A stretch of DNA of 64,000 nt, taken from positions 496,001 to 560,000 of the forward strand of contig NZ_QPJO01000003.1 in NCBI RefSeq assembly GCF_003337305.1, written 5' to 3'. The translations under genes were made by a program, and so were the position numbers. The stretch comes from Winogradskyella arenosi. GTDB lineage: Bacteria; Bacteroidota; Bacteroidia; Flavobacteriales; Flavobacteriaceae. Shown piece after piece: positions 53,545 through 62,643 of the stretch. Within the stretch, counting starts at the first letter, position 1; each line of letters opens with the position of its first letter. The notes under the pieces are model-generated. The model had not been told where the DNA came from, ran no database searches, and was given only the letters and a program-made list of their open reading frames with translations.

Positions 53545-53891
53545 CTATATACTTGTGTCTTATGAGGCACTATTAAGGACTTTTCACTCTATAACGACAA
53601 CAAAGAATGCAAAATTAAAAAATGTATTACATAATTTAAATCAAAAAATGTCAGCATTCTTTCGATAAGATGTCCTATTTTAGTTAAGTTGACTTTAATT
53701 TTTAGTAATTTTAACGCGAATGATGCCATACACCACAAAGCATTTCTATAGTGACCACAAAAAAAGTTTTACTCTTTAAAGAATAGTGCTGTTTTTTTTG
53801 TTCATTTATAATATGCTAAAAAATACATACTAAAAAAACCTTACCCTAACAGTATTTATTGTAGGGTTAGAATTAAAATTTTATATTTAAA
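53545..53891. other. Divergent intergenic region between der and the LysM gene
   Basis: About 350 bp, very AT-rich. No open frame is seen. A weak CCCTA/TAGGG hairpin lies at about 53843-53872, shortly before the LysM gene start. I cannot place a full promoter for the LysM gene. Confidence 0.5.
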
Positions 53892-56111
53892 ATGAAGAGA
53901 TTTTTACCCCTTGTCTTAACTTTAGCGCTAAGTTCAAACCTTATGTTAGCCCAAGAAAGCTATATTGAACATAAAGTAGAAAAAGACGAAACGATATATA
54001 AAATCTCAAGACATTATGGGGTGAGTGTCAATAGTATTTTAGCCTTAAATCCGGGATCTAAAGATAATATTTATGTTGGCAGCACCCTACGCATCCCTAA
54101 TTCAGAACAGACGACAACGACCACGACTCCGATTATAACACAGGAAAAAGTACTAAACTACAAAGTACAACATGGCAACACCAAATTTAGTTTAGCTCGT
54201 CAATTTGGAATAAGTATTAATTACTTAGAGCAACAAAATCCACATATTAAACCTATGCTCCAAGCCGGACATATTATTAATATTGACAAATCTATCCCAG
54301 AACAAATCCCCCCACTGAAACCAGGAGAACATCGAGTAGCTAAAGATGAAACACTTTGGAGAATTGCTTATAACCATGGAATTAGCCTTGCACAATTAAA
54401 AGCCGCTAACACCCATCAGTTAACTGAACATTTAGAAATAGGACAAATTCTCACCATTCCCGAAAAAGATGCGAAATTTTCTATTCCTGGACAATACGTT
54501 GTAAAACACGGAGACACTAAATACAGTTTAGCTAAGCGATTTAATTTTTCTATTGCCGAACTTGAGAATAAAAATCCACATATAGTTCCAACCTTAATGG
54601 CAGGACAAACACTTAATGTTGATATTAACCACACAGTAACAACTAAAGTAAAAAACAACAATAATAACACGCTTAAACCCACAAAAGTTTCCGAAGCCGT
54701 TGTAGCAACAGAACAGCCGACAACAGTTACAGCTAATAAGCAAGAAACCACATCAGCCCCAAAAGACAGCCTATATAAAAATTACGTTATAGAACCGAAA
54801 CAAACGCTTTATGGTTTATCTCAAATGGCTGGAATGACTATAGAGGAATTTACAGAACTTAACCCTAAATTGAAAACCTCATTTACCGTCGGTGATATTA
54901 TAAAAATGCCTTTAAAATCATCAGGCGTATCTACAACGACTTCAGCCCTTTCTACAGCACCTAAAAATCAGAATACAACTCCGGTTGCAGTATCATCACC
55001 TACAAAAATCTCCCTTCCTTCAACGGCTAAAGGCACGTCTAATAACAAAGCCTTAATAGACAACCTCGTTACGGATAGCTCTAACGGTATTTATTTTTAC
55101 ACACCTTTTTCTAAAGATGAACTCAGTGCTCTTGACCAAAGACAAAAAATGTTAGAGAAAAATAAAGACTACCAAAAATATGTAGACTTTTTTCAAGGTG
55201 CACAAATCGCTATTGATTCTGCAAAAGCACTTAATCTAGACATTGAGATTTCATTACTTAAAAAGAATAGTGCTAAAAGAGATATTAATATTGAAAGTAC
55301 TCACCAAAAGAACGCCCTCTTGGTTCCGTTTTTAGAAAGTGACAATTATTTTACCAGCATCACATCCAATCAAGAACTTTCACTGATTGGCATACAATCT
55401 AACTTAGGCCTTAATCCAAATATAAAGACCTATGAGTCCGTTCCTTCGAGCCTTATTCAGAAAACAAAAACCTTAAATTATTTAGCCCAACAGAACGCCA
55501 AAGTTATTGTCGTTAGCGATCTAAATGAAGCAACCAATAAAGATTTAATTTTAAAAATTATACCTGACGCTACTTTCTTAAAAGCTGATAGTACAGGTTT
55601 TTTTAATGCCAAAACCTTAGAAAAGGCCTTAGATAAAAAACAACTTAACTACATCATCTTTGATAGCAAGAAAACCATTGTCCTTTTAAATACAACTACA
55701 ATCTTATTAGGACAATTATCAGACCACGACATAGAACTTGTTATGATTGAATCTGACTTATTAAGCAATCTAAACGAAGTTTCTGAAATGCGATATCGCA
55801 TTTTAAAACTTATTTACCCAACCTCTTTTAGTGCCGAAAATGAAACCGCTGTAAAAGAATTTGAAAAACGATACCTAAACACTTTTGACACTAAGCCTAC
55901 AGAACAAGCTATTTTAGGTTTTGATGTAACTTTAGATGTTCTACTGCGAATTGCTCAGAACACTTCATTTGAAAATACGATCAAGACTATAAATTCAACA
56001 CAACCTCATCAAAAGTTTAATTATCAAAAACTCAAAGAAGGTTTTTATTCAAATACCGAGATTTATTTAATGCAATATAACTCAGATAAAGGGGTTAATA
56101 TAATTGATTAA
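53892..56111 (+). CDS. Secreted LysM x5 protein fused to a periplasmic-binding-protein-like domain
   Basis: The 739-residue protein has a signal peptide (about 1-20, NLMLAQ) and five LysM modules. They lie at about 25-70 (HKVEKDETIYKISRHYGVS), 88-132, 146-192, 199-246 and 297-341. Ser/Thr/Pro/Asn-rich linkers separate the last ones. LysM binds the glycan of peptidoglycan. The C-terminal half (about 395-739), with GIYFYTPFSKDELSAL, IALD-like ISL strands and VIVVSDLNEATNKD, resembles a type-1 periplasmic binding fold, probably without transport partners. There is no catalytic signature. A wall-tethered sensor or scaffold is one possibility. Confidence 0.82.
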   Translation: MKRFLPLVLTLALSSNLMLAQESYIEHKVEKDETIYKISRHYGVSVNSILALNPGSKDNIYVGSTLRIPNSEQTTTTTTPIITQEKVLNYKVQHGNTKFSLARQFGISINYLEQQNPHIKPMLQAGHIINIDKSIPEQIPPLKPGEHRVAKDETLWRIAYNHGISLAQLKAANTHQLTEHLEIGQILTIPEKDAKFSIPGQYVVKHGDTKYSLAKRFNFSIAELENKNPHIVPTLMAGQTLNVDINHTVTTKVKNNNNNTLKPTKVSEAVVATEQPTTVTANKQETTSAPKDSLYKNYVIEPKQTLYGLSQMAGMTIEEFTELNPKLKTSFTVGDIIKMPLKSSGVSTTTSALSTAPKNQNTTPVAVSSPTKISLPSTAKGTSNNKALIDNLVTDSSNGIYFYTPFSKDELSALDQRQKMLEKNKDYQKYVDFFQGAQIAIDSAKALNLDIEISLLKKNSAKRDINIESTHQKNALLVPFLESDNYFTSITSNQELSLIGIQSNLGLNPNIKTYESVPSSLIQKTKTLNYLAQQNAKVIVVSDLNEATNKDLILKIIPDATFLKADSTGFFNAKTLEKALDKKQLNYIIFDSKKTIVLLNTTTILLGQLSDHDIELVMIESDLLSNLNEVSEMRYRILKLIYPTSFSAENETAVKEFEKRYLNTFDTKPTEQAILGFDVTLDVLLRIAQNTSFENTIKTINSTQPHQKFNYQKLKEGFYSNTEIYLMQYNSDKGVNIID

Positions 56112-56334
56112 TTTAGTCGAAAAGGACCGCTTAAATTCACTTTAGAAATTTTCAATAAAGTACTAAAGCACCCTAACACCTCCCCTTTATTTTGGTAAAA
56201 AAATCTATTAACTACATAAATTTTCGACGAGTAACACGTTAATTTTATCTTAAATTTATATAAACACCTAACAATAAGCTATTTACATAAAAATTAAAAC
56301 TTTTAAAATGTTCTAAAACTGAAGGCCATTAATT
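56112..56334. other. Non-coding stretch before the adhesin promoter
   Basis: About 220 bp of AT-rich DNA after the LysM gene. There is a second -7-like TAATTTTG at 56330-56337 whose TTG also serves the next promoter; otherwise I see nothing. Confidence 0.5.
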
Positions 56335-56365
56335 TTGCTATCTATAAGCTATTTATATATATTTG
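56335..56365 (+). promoter_or_regulatory. Promoter of the adhesin operon (TTG-N20-TATATTTG)
   Basis: TTG at 56335-56337, 20-bp spacer, TATATTTG at 56358-56365, a full consensus match. The start is predicted near 56372, leaving a leader of about 104 nt. In the leader AGCAAG (56389-56394) and CTTGCT (56415-56420) can pair. Confidence 0.6.
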
Positions 56366-56475
56366 TTTTTCCCTCAATCTTACAACTTAGCAAGATGAAC
56401 ATATAATATTTGAACTTGCTGTTCTTAATCCATGGCACCAATTTCAGAAAAAAGTAATTATTATAAATTTTTTTA

Positions 56476-59400
56476 ATGAAGGCCGAAAAATACAGTTTTC
56501 AAAGTGATCCTCTAACACGGGTAGTATTTCTTCTTTTATTCATAGGAATAGGTCTCAGCAGTATCTATGCACAATGTCCTACTGTTGAAAACAACATTCA
56601 ATCCTTCTGTGATGTAGAATCTTTACTTGTAGGAGATTTAGATGCTACAAATAATGGCGATGGTGTTGTTTGGTATAACAGTGCCACCTCAACAGTACCT
56701 TTATCTAATTCCGAAGGTTTAATTGATGGAGAAGATTATTATGCAGATAATAATTCAGGTACTTGTTCTTCAAGAGTTCGTGTCGATGTAAATATTTACG
56801 GACCGCCAATTGGAGATAATTTTCAAGGGGTTTGTTTAGATGACGCGACACTTGCTACCGTGAGTAGTTTAGAAGCCACCGGAAATGACGTACAATGGTA
56901 CTTATCTCCTTACGGAGGTACGCCATTAAACGATTATGATATTTTAATGGACGATACCATTTATTATGCCGATCAAGCAAGTCCGGATGGCAGCTGCAGA
57001 ACTTCAAGACTCTCTGTCTTGGTAAAAGTAGGTTTTACACCGATGCCAACAGGAGAAATGGTACAACAATTTTGTGCTACATCAACCTATACACCGACCC
57101 TCGCAGATTTAGTGGTCACTGGCAACAATAACTGGTATATTTCTTTATATTCAGCACTTCCATTACCCATTTCTACACCCCTAGTTAATGGACAAACTTA
57201 TTACGCCACTACGGTAGATCCACCTTGTGAAAGTACAGGAAGATTGGCCGTATTAGCTATTATTGATGAAGCGCCTAATGCTGGAGAAGATAGCACCGTA
57301 GCGCTTTGTAATAATGACAATTCAACAATAAATTTATTCGACCAATTAGAAGGAAATCCAGACCCAGGTGGAACATGGTCTCCGGCTTTAAACAGTGGAA
57401 GTCATATTTATGATCCGAATATAGACGCCCCAGGAGATTATACGTACACCGTGAGTTCTAACAATACTTGTCCTGATGAACAAGCCACCGTCACAGTAAC
57501 TACCATTCCGGCCCCAAACGCTGGAACAAGTGCTGAAATTGATATCTGTAGTAACAGTGAAGCCATCGACCTATTTTTAAATCTAGGTGGGAATCCTGAA
57601 GAAGGAGGCACATGGTTTCCTGAATTAGCAAGTGGCTCTGGACTATTTAATCCTGAAATCGATCTATCTGGTAATTATACTTATACCGTTAGTGGCGAAG
57701 CCCCTTGTAATAACGCTACAGCATCGATTAATGTAACCGTTTCGACTTATGAAAACGCCGGTGAAGATGGTGCTCTGGAGGTTTGTGATGATATAGGAAT
57801 TGTCGATTTATTTAATAGTCTTGGTGGCACCCCTAGCCCAGGAGGAACCTGGACTCCTGCTTTAAACAGTGGCTCAAGTATTTTTGATCCTTTAATTGAT
57901 CCTCCAGGAGTGTATACTTATGAAATAATAGGAAATTCACCGTGTCCTAATGAAACAGCTACCGTAACGGTAACCGTTAACCCACTACCTATTGCTGGTT
58001 CAGACAGCACACTTGAAATATGCAGTAATGATACTGCTATAGTAGATTTATTTGATAGTTTAGGTGGAAATCCAGACCCAAATGGAGTATGGAGCCCTAT
58101 GCTTACAAGTGGGACTGGAGAATTTGACCCTAGTATTGACGCTTTTGGAACGTATACCTATACTGTAGAAGGCACCCCGCCGTGTTCAAATATAACGGCA
58201 GAAGTCAATGTAGTACTTGTACAAGAACCTGATGCGGGTTTAGATGCCATCATTGATATTTGTAGTAATAATGGGCCTTTAAATCTTTATGATCAACTTA
58301 ATGGTTCGCCTCAACCAGGAGGAACTTGGTCGCCATCTTTAACAAGTGGTACAGATATCTACGATCCTTCAGTAGATACCAATACAACCTATACTTATAC
58401 AGTTCCTGGTTCAGGACCTTGTGAAGCTACTTCTGCCACTATAAGCATCACTTCAACTCCTTATTTTACTGCTGGTACAGACGGTTCTGTTACAGCTTGT
58501 ACTGCAGACGGTACGATAGATCTTTTTGATAGTCTTAACGGAACACCACAACCTGGAGGAACTTGGACCCCAACATTAGCAAGTGGCACCGGAATTTTTG
58601 ATCCTTTGGTGGATGCAGAAGGGACCTACACCTATACGATTTCGGGCTCTGGACCTTGTTTAGATAATTCCGCAGAGGTAACGGTATCCGTAGTAGTATC
58701 TCCTGATGCGGGTGAAGATGGTGCTATTGTTTTATGTAGCCTTGTAAACACTATTGATTTATTTGACAGTTTAAATGGCAGTCCACAATCTGGAGGAACT
58801 TGGACGCCAACACTATCAAGTGGCTCAGGTACTTTTGATCCTAATTTGGATACTGATGGAGTTTACACTTATACTATTAGTTCTATCTGTGGTGATGCTA
58901 CAGCGGTCGTTGATGTTACAACAATAGATGCTAACAATGCTGGAATGAATGGAATCTTGGAATTCTGTAGTACAGAAACCAACACCTTTGATTTATTTGA
59001 AAGTTTAACAGAATCTCCTGATTATGGTGGTATCTGGACACCAACACTTACAAGCGGAACAGGTATTTTTGATCCCACAGTAGACAGTCCTGGTGTCTAT
59101 ACTTATACCGTTTCTAATAGCGGTACACTTTGTCCAGATGATACTGCTACGGTTTTAGTATCTCTTCTTCCAAATCCTAATGCTGGTAATGATGGTACTT
59201 TAAATTTATGTAATTCAACAGAACCTCAAGATCTCTTCAATAGTCTTTCGGGAACCCCTGATACAGGTGGAACTTGGTCTCCTGCACTCAACAGTGGCAC
59301 TGGAGTTTTTAATCCTAGTATTGATTCGGAAGGCATTTACACCTATACCATAAGTAATACCTGTGGTAGCAGTTCTGCCTCGGTTACGGTTTCATTATCC

Positions 59401-61689
59401 GGAACTAATGATGCAGGAACTAATGGAGAAATAGAACTTTGTAGTATGGATACTCCTATTAATTTATTTGATAGTTTAGGGGGAACACCTAATGTTGGAG
59501 GAACTTGGTCTCCTTCACTTGCAAGTGGCTCTGGCATTTTTGATCCTAGTCTTGATACCGCCGGAATTTATACGTATACGGTATCTAGTTCTAACACCAC
59601 ATGTCCAGAGGCTTCTGCCGAAGTTAACGTTTCTATATTACAAGCGCCAAACGCTGGAAGTGATGGTAGTTTAAACCTATGTAATTCAACTGAGCTTCAA
59701 GATCTCTTTAATAGCTTATCTGGAACTCCTGAAACTGGAGGAACCTGGTCTCCTGCTTTAGCAAGCGGAACAGGAATTTTTGATCCTAATACAGACCCTG
59801 AAGGTATTTATACCTATACTATAGGTAATTCTTGCGCCACAAGTACAGCGTCAGTTGCCGTTTCTTTATCAGGAACTAATGATGCAGGAAGTAATGGTAG
59901 TATTGAACTTTGTAACTCAGAATTGCCTGTAGATTTATTTGATAGCTTAGGAGGTACGCCAGACTTAGGAGGAACATGGTCTCCTACCCTAGCAAGTGGT
60001 ACAGGTGTTTTTGATCCTAACGTAGATATTCCAGGAATTTATACCTACACCATATCAAGCGCTAATGCCTCTTGTCCGGATGCTACAGCCGAAATTAATG
60101 TCTCCGTGTTACAAGCCCCTAATGCTGGTGGTGATGGCACACTTAACTTATGTAACTCAACTGAAGTTTTAAATTTATTTTACATTCTCTCAGGAACGCC
60201 TGACACGGGAGGAACCTGGTCTCCTGCTTTAGCTAGCGGAACAGGTATTTTTGACCTCAATACTGATCCAGAAGGTGTCTATACCTACACTGTAAGTAAT
60301 TCTTGTGGTACAAGCTCCGCATCCATTACAGTAAATTTATCTGAAACCAACGACGCAGGAACTGACGGAGAAATAGAACTTTGTAGTATGGATGCTCCTA
60401 TTAATTTATTTGATAGTTTAGGAGGCACGCCAGATGAAGGAGGAATATGGTCGCCTGAGTTAACGAGTGGAACTGGAGTTTTTGATCCTAGCCTTGATCC
60501 CGCAGGAGTCTATACGTATACCGTATCGAATCCAAGTTCTTTCTGTCCATTAGCTTCTTCGGAAGTCACAGTAACCCTTATACAAGCTCCAAACGCTGGT
60601 GAAGATGCTATGCTTAATATATGTACAGGAGATACGACTTTAGTTGATTTATTTGATCACTTAGGAGGAACACCCGATGAAGGAGGTGTATGGTCACCTG
60701 CCTTAACAAGTGGAACAGGAGAATTTGACCCTAATATAGATAGCGCGGGCAGTTATACTTACACAACTACATCGTCTCAATGTAATCTTTCAAGTTCAGC
60801 AACAATTGCGGTTAGTATCGCAGAGGCTCCTGATGCTTCAGGCTTATCTTTAGATATAGATAATGACACCATATGCTATAATGTTGATGATGCCATTATA
60901 TATATCGTTGGAGCCAACCAATTACCAGATGGCGATTACACTTTAGTTTATAAACTAAGTATTTCAAATAATTCTGTAAATACGGTAACAATAACAGTCA
61001 CTGGAGGAAATGCAACATTTATTATTCCTCAAAGTTTATTTCCGGTTTCTGGTTTAACTCTAGTCACAATTTCAGAACTCTCTTATATAGGAACATCATG
61101 TAGTTCGATTGTTGATGATACCATTACATTAAAAATTTATTCTGAAGAATTACCAACACCACAACTAATTGATGATAGTATAGTGTATTGTGAAGAAGAC
61201 AATCTTACTATTTCAGATTTGACAAATAATATTGTACATATTGAAGAGGCTGATAGCGTTCTTTGGTATGACGCTCCTACGGAAGGAACTGAACTTAGTA
61301 GCACAGATCTTTTAGAAGACGGAGGTATTTATTACGCTGTATACCTTTCACCAAATGGTTGTGAAAGCATAATAAGATTAGAAGTTCCTGTTAATTTTAC
61401 TACTTGCGAACTCCTTCTTCTCATACCTGATGGTTTCTCTCCTAATGGAGATTCTATTAACCCTGTTTTTCACATTCTCAATTTGGATGTGTTATATCCA
61501 AAATTTAAACTCAGTATCTATAATAGATATGGTAACATTCTATATGAAGGCGATATAAACACTCCTAAATGGGACGGTACAGGTAGAAATAACAATGAAG
61601 TTCTTCCTGCTGGTGTTTATTTTTACCTCTTAGAATTTAATGATGGACAACGTGAGCCTAAACAAGGAAGGGTCTATTTAAATAGATAA
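56476..61689 (+). CDS. Giant T9SS-exported repeat adhesin with gliding-associated C-terminal domain
   Basis: The 1737-residue protein is exported via Sec (signal about 15-33, GLSSIYAQ) and then the type IX system. Layout: three Ig-like repeats (about 34-265) with WY..SAT/SP and YYA motifs, then 15 tandem repeats of 77-81 residues (267-1451). An Ig-like linker region and another WYDAPTEG unit (about 1580-1635) follow. The C-terminal CHU_C domain has IPDGFSPNGDSINPVF, IYNRYGNILYEG, KWDGTGRNN and PAGVYFYLLEF, ending GRVYLNR (type-B T9SS signal). Every repeat has two cysteines and patterns DLFDSLGGTPxxGGTWSP and SGTGIFDP plus GxYTYTVS. It resembles SprB-like adhesins and is followed 5 bp later by a PorP/SprF gene. 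Confidence 0.93.
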   Translation: MKAEKYSFQSDPLTRVVFLLLFIGIGLSSIYAQCPTVENNIQSFCDVESLLVGDLDATNNGDGVVWYNSATSTVPLSNSEGLIDGEDYYADNNSGTCSSRVRVDVNIYGPPIGDNFQGVCLDDATLATVSSLEATGNDVQWYLSPYGGTPLNDYDILMDDTIYYADQASPDGSCRTSRLSVLVKVGFTPMPTGEMVQQFCATSTYTPTLADLVVTGNNNWYISLYSALPLPISTPLVNGQTYYATTVDPPCESTGRLAVLAIIDEAPNAGEDSTVALCNNDNSTINLFDQLEGNPDPGGTWSPALNSGSHIYDPNIDAPGDYTYTVSSNNTCPDEQATVTVTTIPAPNAGTSAEIDICSNSEAIDLFLNLGGNPEEGGTWFPELASGSGLFNPEIDLSGNYTYTVSGEAPCNNATASINVTVSTYENAGEDGALEVCDDIGIVDLFNSLGGTPSPGGTWTPALNSGSSIFDPLIDPPGVYTYEIIGNSPCPNETATVTVTVNPLPIAGSDSTLEICSNDTAIVDLFDSLGGNPDPNGVWSPMLTSGTGEFDPSIDAFGTYTYTVEGTPPCSNITAEVNVVLVQEPDAGLDAIIDICSNNGPLNLYDQLNGSPQPGGTWSPSLTSGTDIYDPSVDTNTTYTYTVPGSGPCEATSATISITSTPYFTAGTDGSVTACTADGTIDLFDSLNGTPQPGGTWTPTLASGTGIFDPLVDAEGTYTYTISGSGPCLDNSAEVTVSVVVSPDAGEDGAIVLCSLVNTIDLFDSLNGSPQSGGTWTPTLSSGSGTFDPNLDTDGVYTYTISSICGDATAVVDVTTIDANNAGMNGILEFCSTETNTFDLFESLTESPDYGGIWTPTLTSGTGIFDPTVDSPGVYTYTVSNSGTLCPDDTATVLVSLLPNPNAGNDGTLNLCNSTEPQDLFNSLSGTPDTGGTWSPALNSGTGVFNPSIDSEGIYTYTISNTCGSSSASVTVSLSGTNDAGTNGEIELCSMDTPINLFDSLGGTPNVGGTWSPSLASGSGIFDPSLDTAGIYTYTVSSSNTTCPEASAEVNVSILQAPNAGSDGSLNLCNSTELQDLFNSLSGTPETGGTWSPALASGTGIFDPNTDPEGIYTYTIGNSCATSTASVAVSLSGTNDAGSNGSIELCNSELPVDLFDSLGGTPDLGGTWSPTLASGTGVFDPNVDIPGIYTYTISSANASCPDATAEINVSVLQAPNAGGDGTLNLCNSTEVLNLFYILSGTPDTGGTWSPALASGTGIFDLNTDPEGVYTYTVSNSCGTSSASITVNLSETNDAGTDGEIELCSMDAPINLFDSLGGTPDEGGIWSPELTSGTGVFDPSLDPAGVYTYTVSNPSSFCPLASSEVTVTLIQAPNAGEDAMLNICTGDTTLVDLFDHLGGTPDEGGVWSPALTSGTGEFDPNIDSAGSYTYTTTSSQCNLSSSATIAVSIAEAPDASGLSLDIDNDTICYNVDDAIIYIVGANQLPDGDYTLVYKLSISNNSVNTVTITVTGGNATFIIPQSLFPVSGLTLVTISELSYIGTSCSSIVDDTITLKIYSEELPTPQLIDDSIVYCEEDNLTISDLTNNIVHIEEADSVLWYDAPTEGTELSSTDLLEDGGIYYAVYLSPNGCESIIRLEVPVNFTTCELLLLIPDGFSPNGDSINPVFHILNLDVLYPKFKLSIYNRYGNILYEGDINTPKWDGTGRNNNEVLPAGVYFYLLEFNDGQREPKQGRVYLNR
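57274..60828 (+). repeat. Fifteen tandem adhesin repeats (77-81 residues each)
   Basis: 3555 bp encode 15 repeats averaging 79 residues, each starting near N/P-(D/N)-AG and carrying two cysteines. They lie wholly inside the adhesin gene; the higher-order unit at 59176-60588 is part of this array. Confidence 0.95.
59176..60588 (+). repeat. Three copies of an exact 471-bp higher-order repeat
   Basis: Repeats 9-14 alternate in two types (77 + 80 residues), making a 157-residue, 471-bp unit repeated three times with no length change. At DNA level a 56-nt segment at 59425-59480 recurs at 60367-60422 with one mismatch, exactly 942 bp (two units) away. Confidence 0.93.
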
Positions 61690-61694
61690 TTTTA

Positions 61695-62633
61695 ATGATA
61701 AGCAAAATACCAACTTATAGCATTGCAATAATAATCCTATTTCTAGGCTTATCTACACATGCCCAACAAGATCCTCAATTTACACAGTACATGTATAATA
61801 TGAGTGTCATTAATCCGGCTTATGCCACGGATGATGAAATCACTTTAAATTTAGGTGTTCTATACCGATCGCAATGGGCAGGGTCGGTCGGAGCTCCGCA
61901 TACAGCTACTTTATTTGCGCATTCAAAATTAGCCAATCGTATTGAAGGTGGAGTATCTTTTGTTCATGACGAAATTGGTGATGTTGTTAAGCAAACAGGT
62001 GCTTATGCAGATATTGCTTATATACTTCCGGTTGGAGTCCATTCAAAATTATCTTTTGGAATAAAAGCAGGAGCCACTTTTTACAGTACTAATTTTAATG
62101 GTTTTGTTTATTCAGATCCCCTTCCCGACCCAACTTTTGCAGAAAATATAAACAAAACTTTTCCTAACGTAGGTGCTGGTCTTTACTATTTTACGGATCA
62201 GTACTATCTTGGAATCTCTGCTCCAAACCTTTTACAGTCTAAACATCTCGAAGATAATAGCGGTGTTGTATCAGAAGCCTCAGAAAATGTACACTTATTT
62301 TTTACAGGAGGCTATGTTTTTACATTAAATGACGATTTTAAATTGAAGCCCGCCTTAATGACTAAGTATGTTAACAATGCCCCAATTAGCGTAGATTTAA
62401 CAGCTAACCTATTAATGTATAATAAATTAGAATTTGGTTTAGGTTATAGATATGACGATTCAGTCTCGGCTCTAGCAAATTTTGCCCTATCACCGACCTT
62501 AAGAATTGGTTACGCCTATGATCATACTTTAACTAATTTAGGTCGTTTTAATTCAGGATCTCATGAAATATTTTTATTACTGGATATTAGTAAGTTTAGA
62601 AAGGGCTACGATAAATCACCAAGATTTTTCTAA
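61695..62633 (+). CDS. PorP/SprF family type IX secretion partner protein
   Basis: The 312-residue outer-membrane protein has a signal peptide (about 1-23, LSTHAQ) and the family start QQDPQFTQYMYNMSVINPAYA. Long beta-barrel strands follow, ending near SKFRKGYDKSPRFF. In Flavobacterium johnsoniae, SprF is required for surface delivery of the adhesin SprB, and type-B C-terminal domain proteins generally need a cognate PorP/SprF. Its gene begins 5 bp after the adhesin stop, so it is the expected partner. Confidence 0.95.
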   Translation: MISKIPTYSIAIIILFLGLSTHAQQDPQFTQYMYNMSVINPAYATDDEITLNLGVLYRSQWAGSVGAPHTATLFAHSKLANRIEGGVSFVHDEIGDVVKQTGAYADIAYILPVGVHSKLSFGIKAGATFYSTNFNGFVYSDPLPDPTFAENINKTFPNVGAGLYYFTDQYYLGISAPNLLQSKHLEDNSGVVSEASENVHLFFTGGYVFTLNDDFKLKPALMTKYVNNAPISVDLTANLLMYNKLEFGLGYRYDDSVSALANFALSPTLRIGYAYDHTLTNLGRFNSGSHEIFLLLDISKFRKGYDKSPRFF

Positions 62634-62643
62634 TTAAAAACCT

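Noticed and set aside
53843..53872. CCCTA/TAGGG hairpin before the LysM gene as a riboswitch or regulator
   Set aside because: Five base pairs and a 12-nt loop only; no known riboswitch motif.
59343..59674. Open frames on both strands inside the adhesin repeats
   Set aside because: By-products of the repeat periodicity; no start context or independent support.
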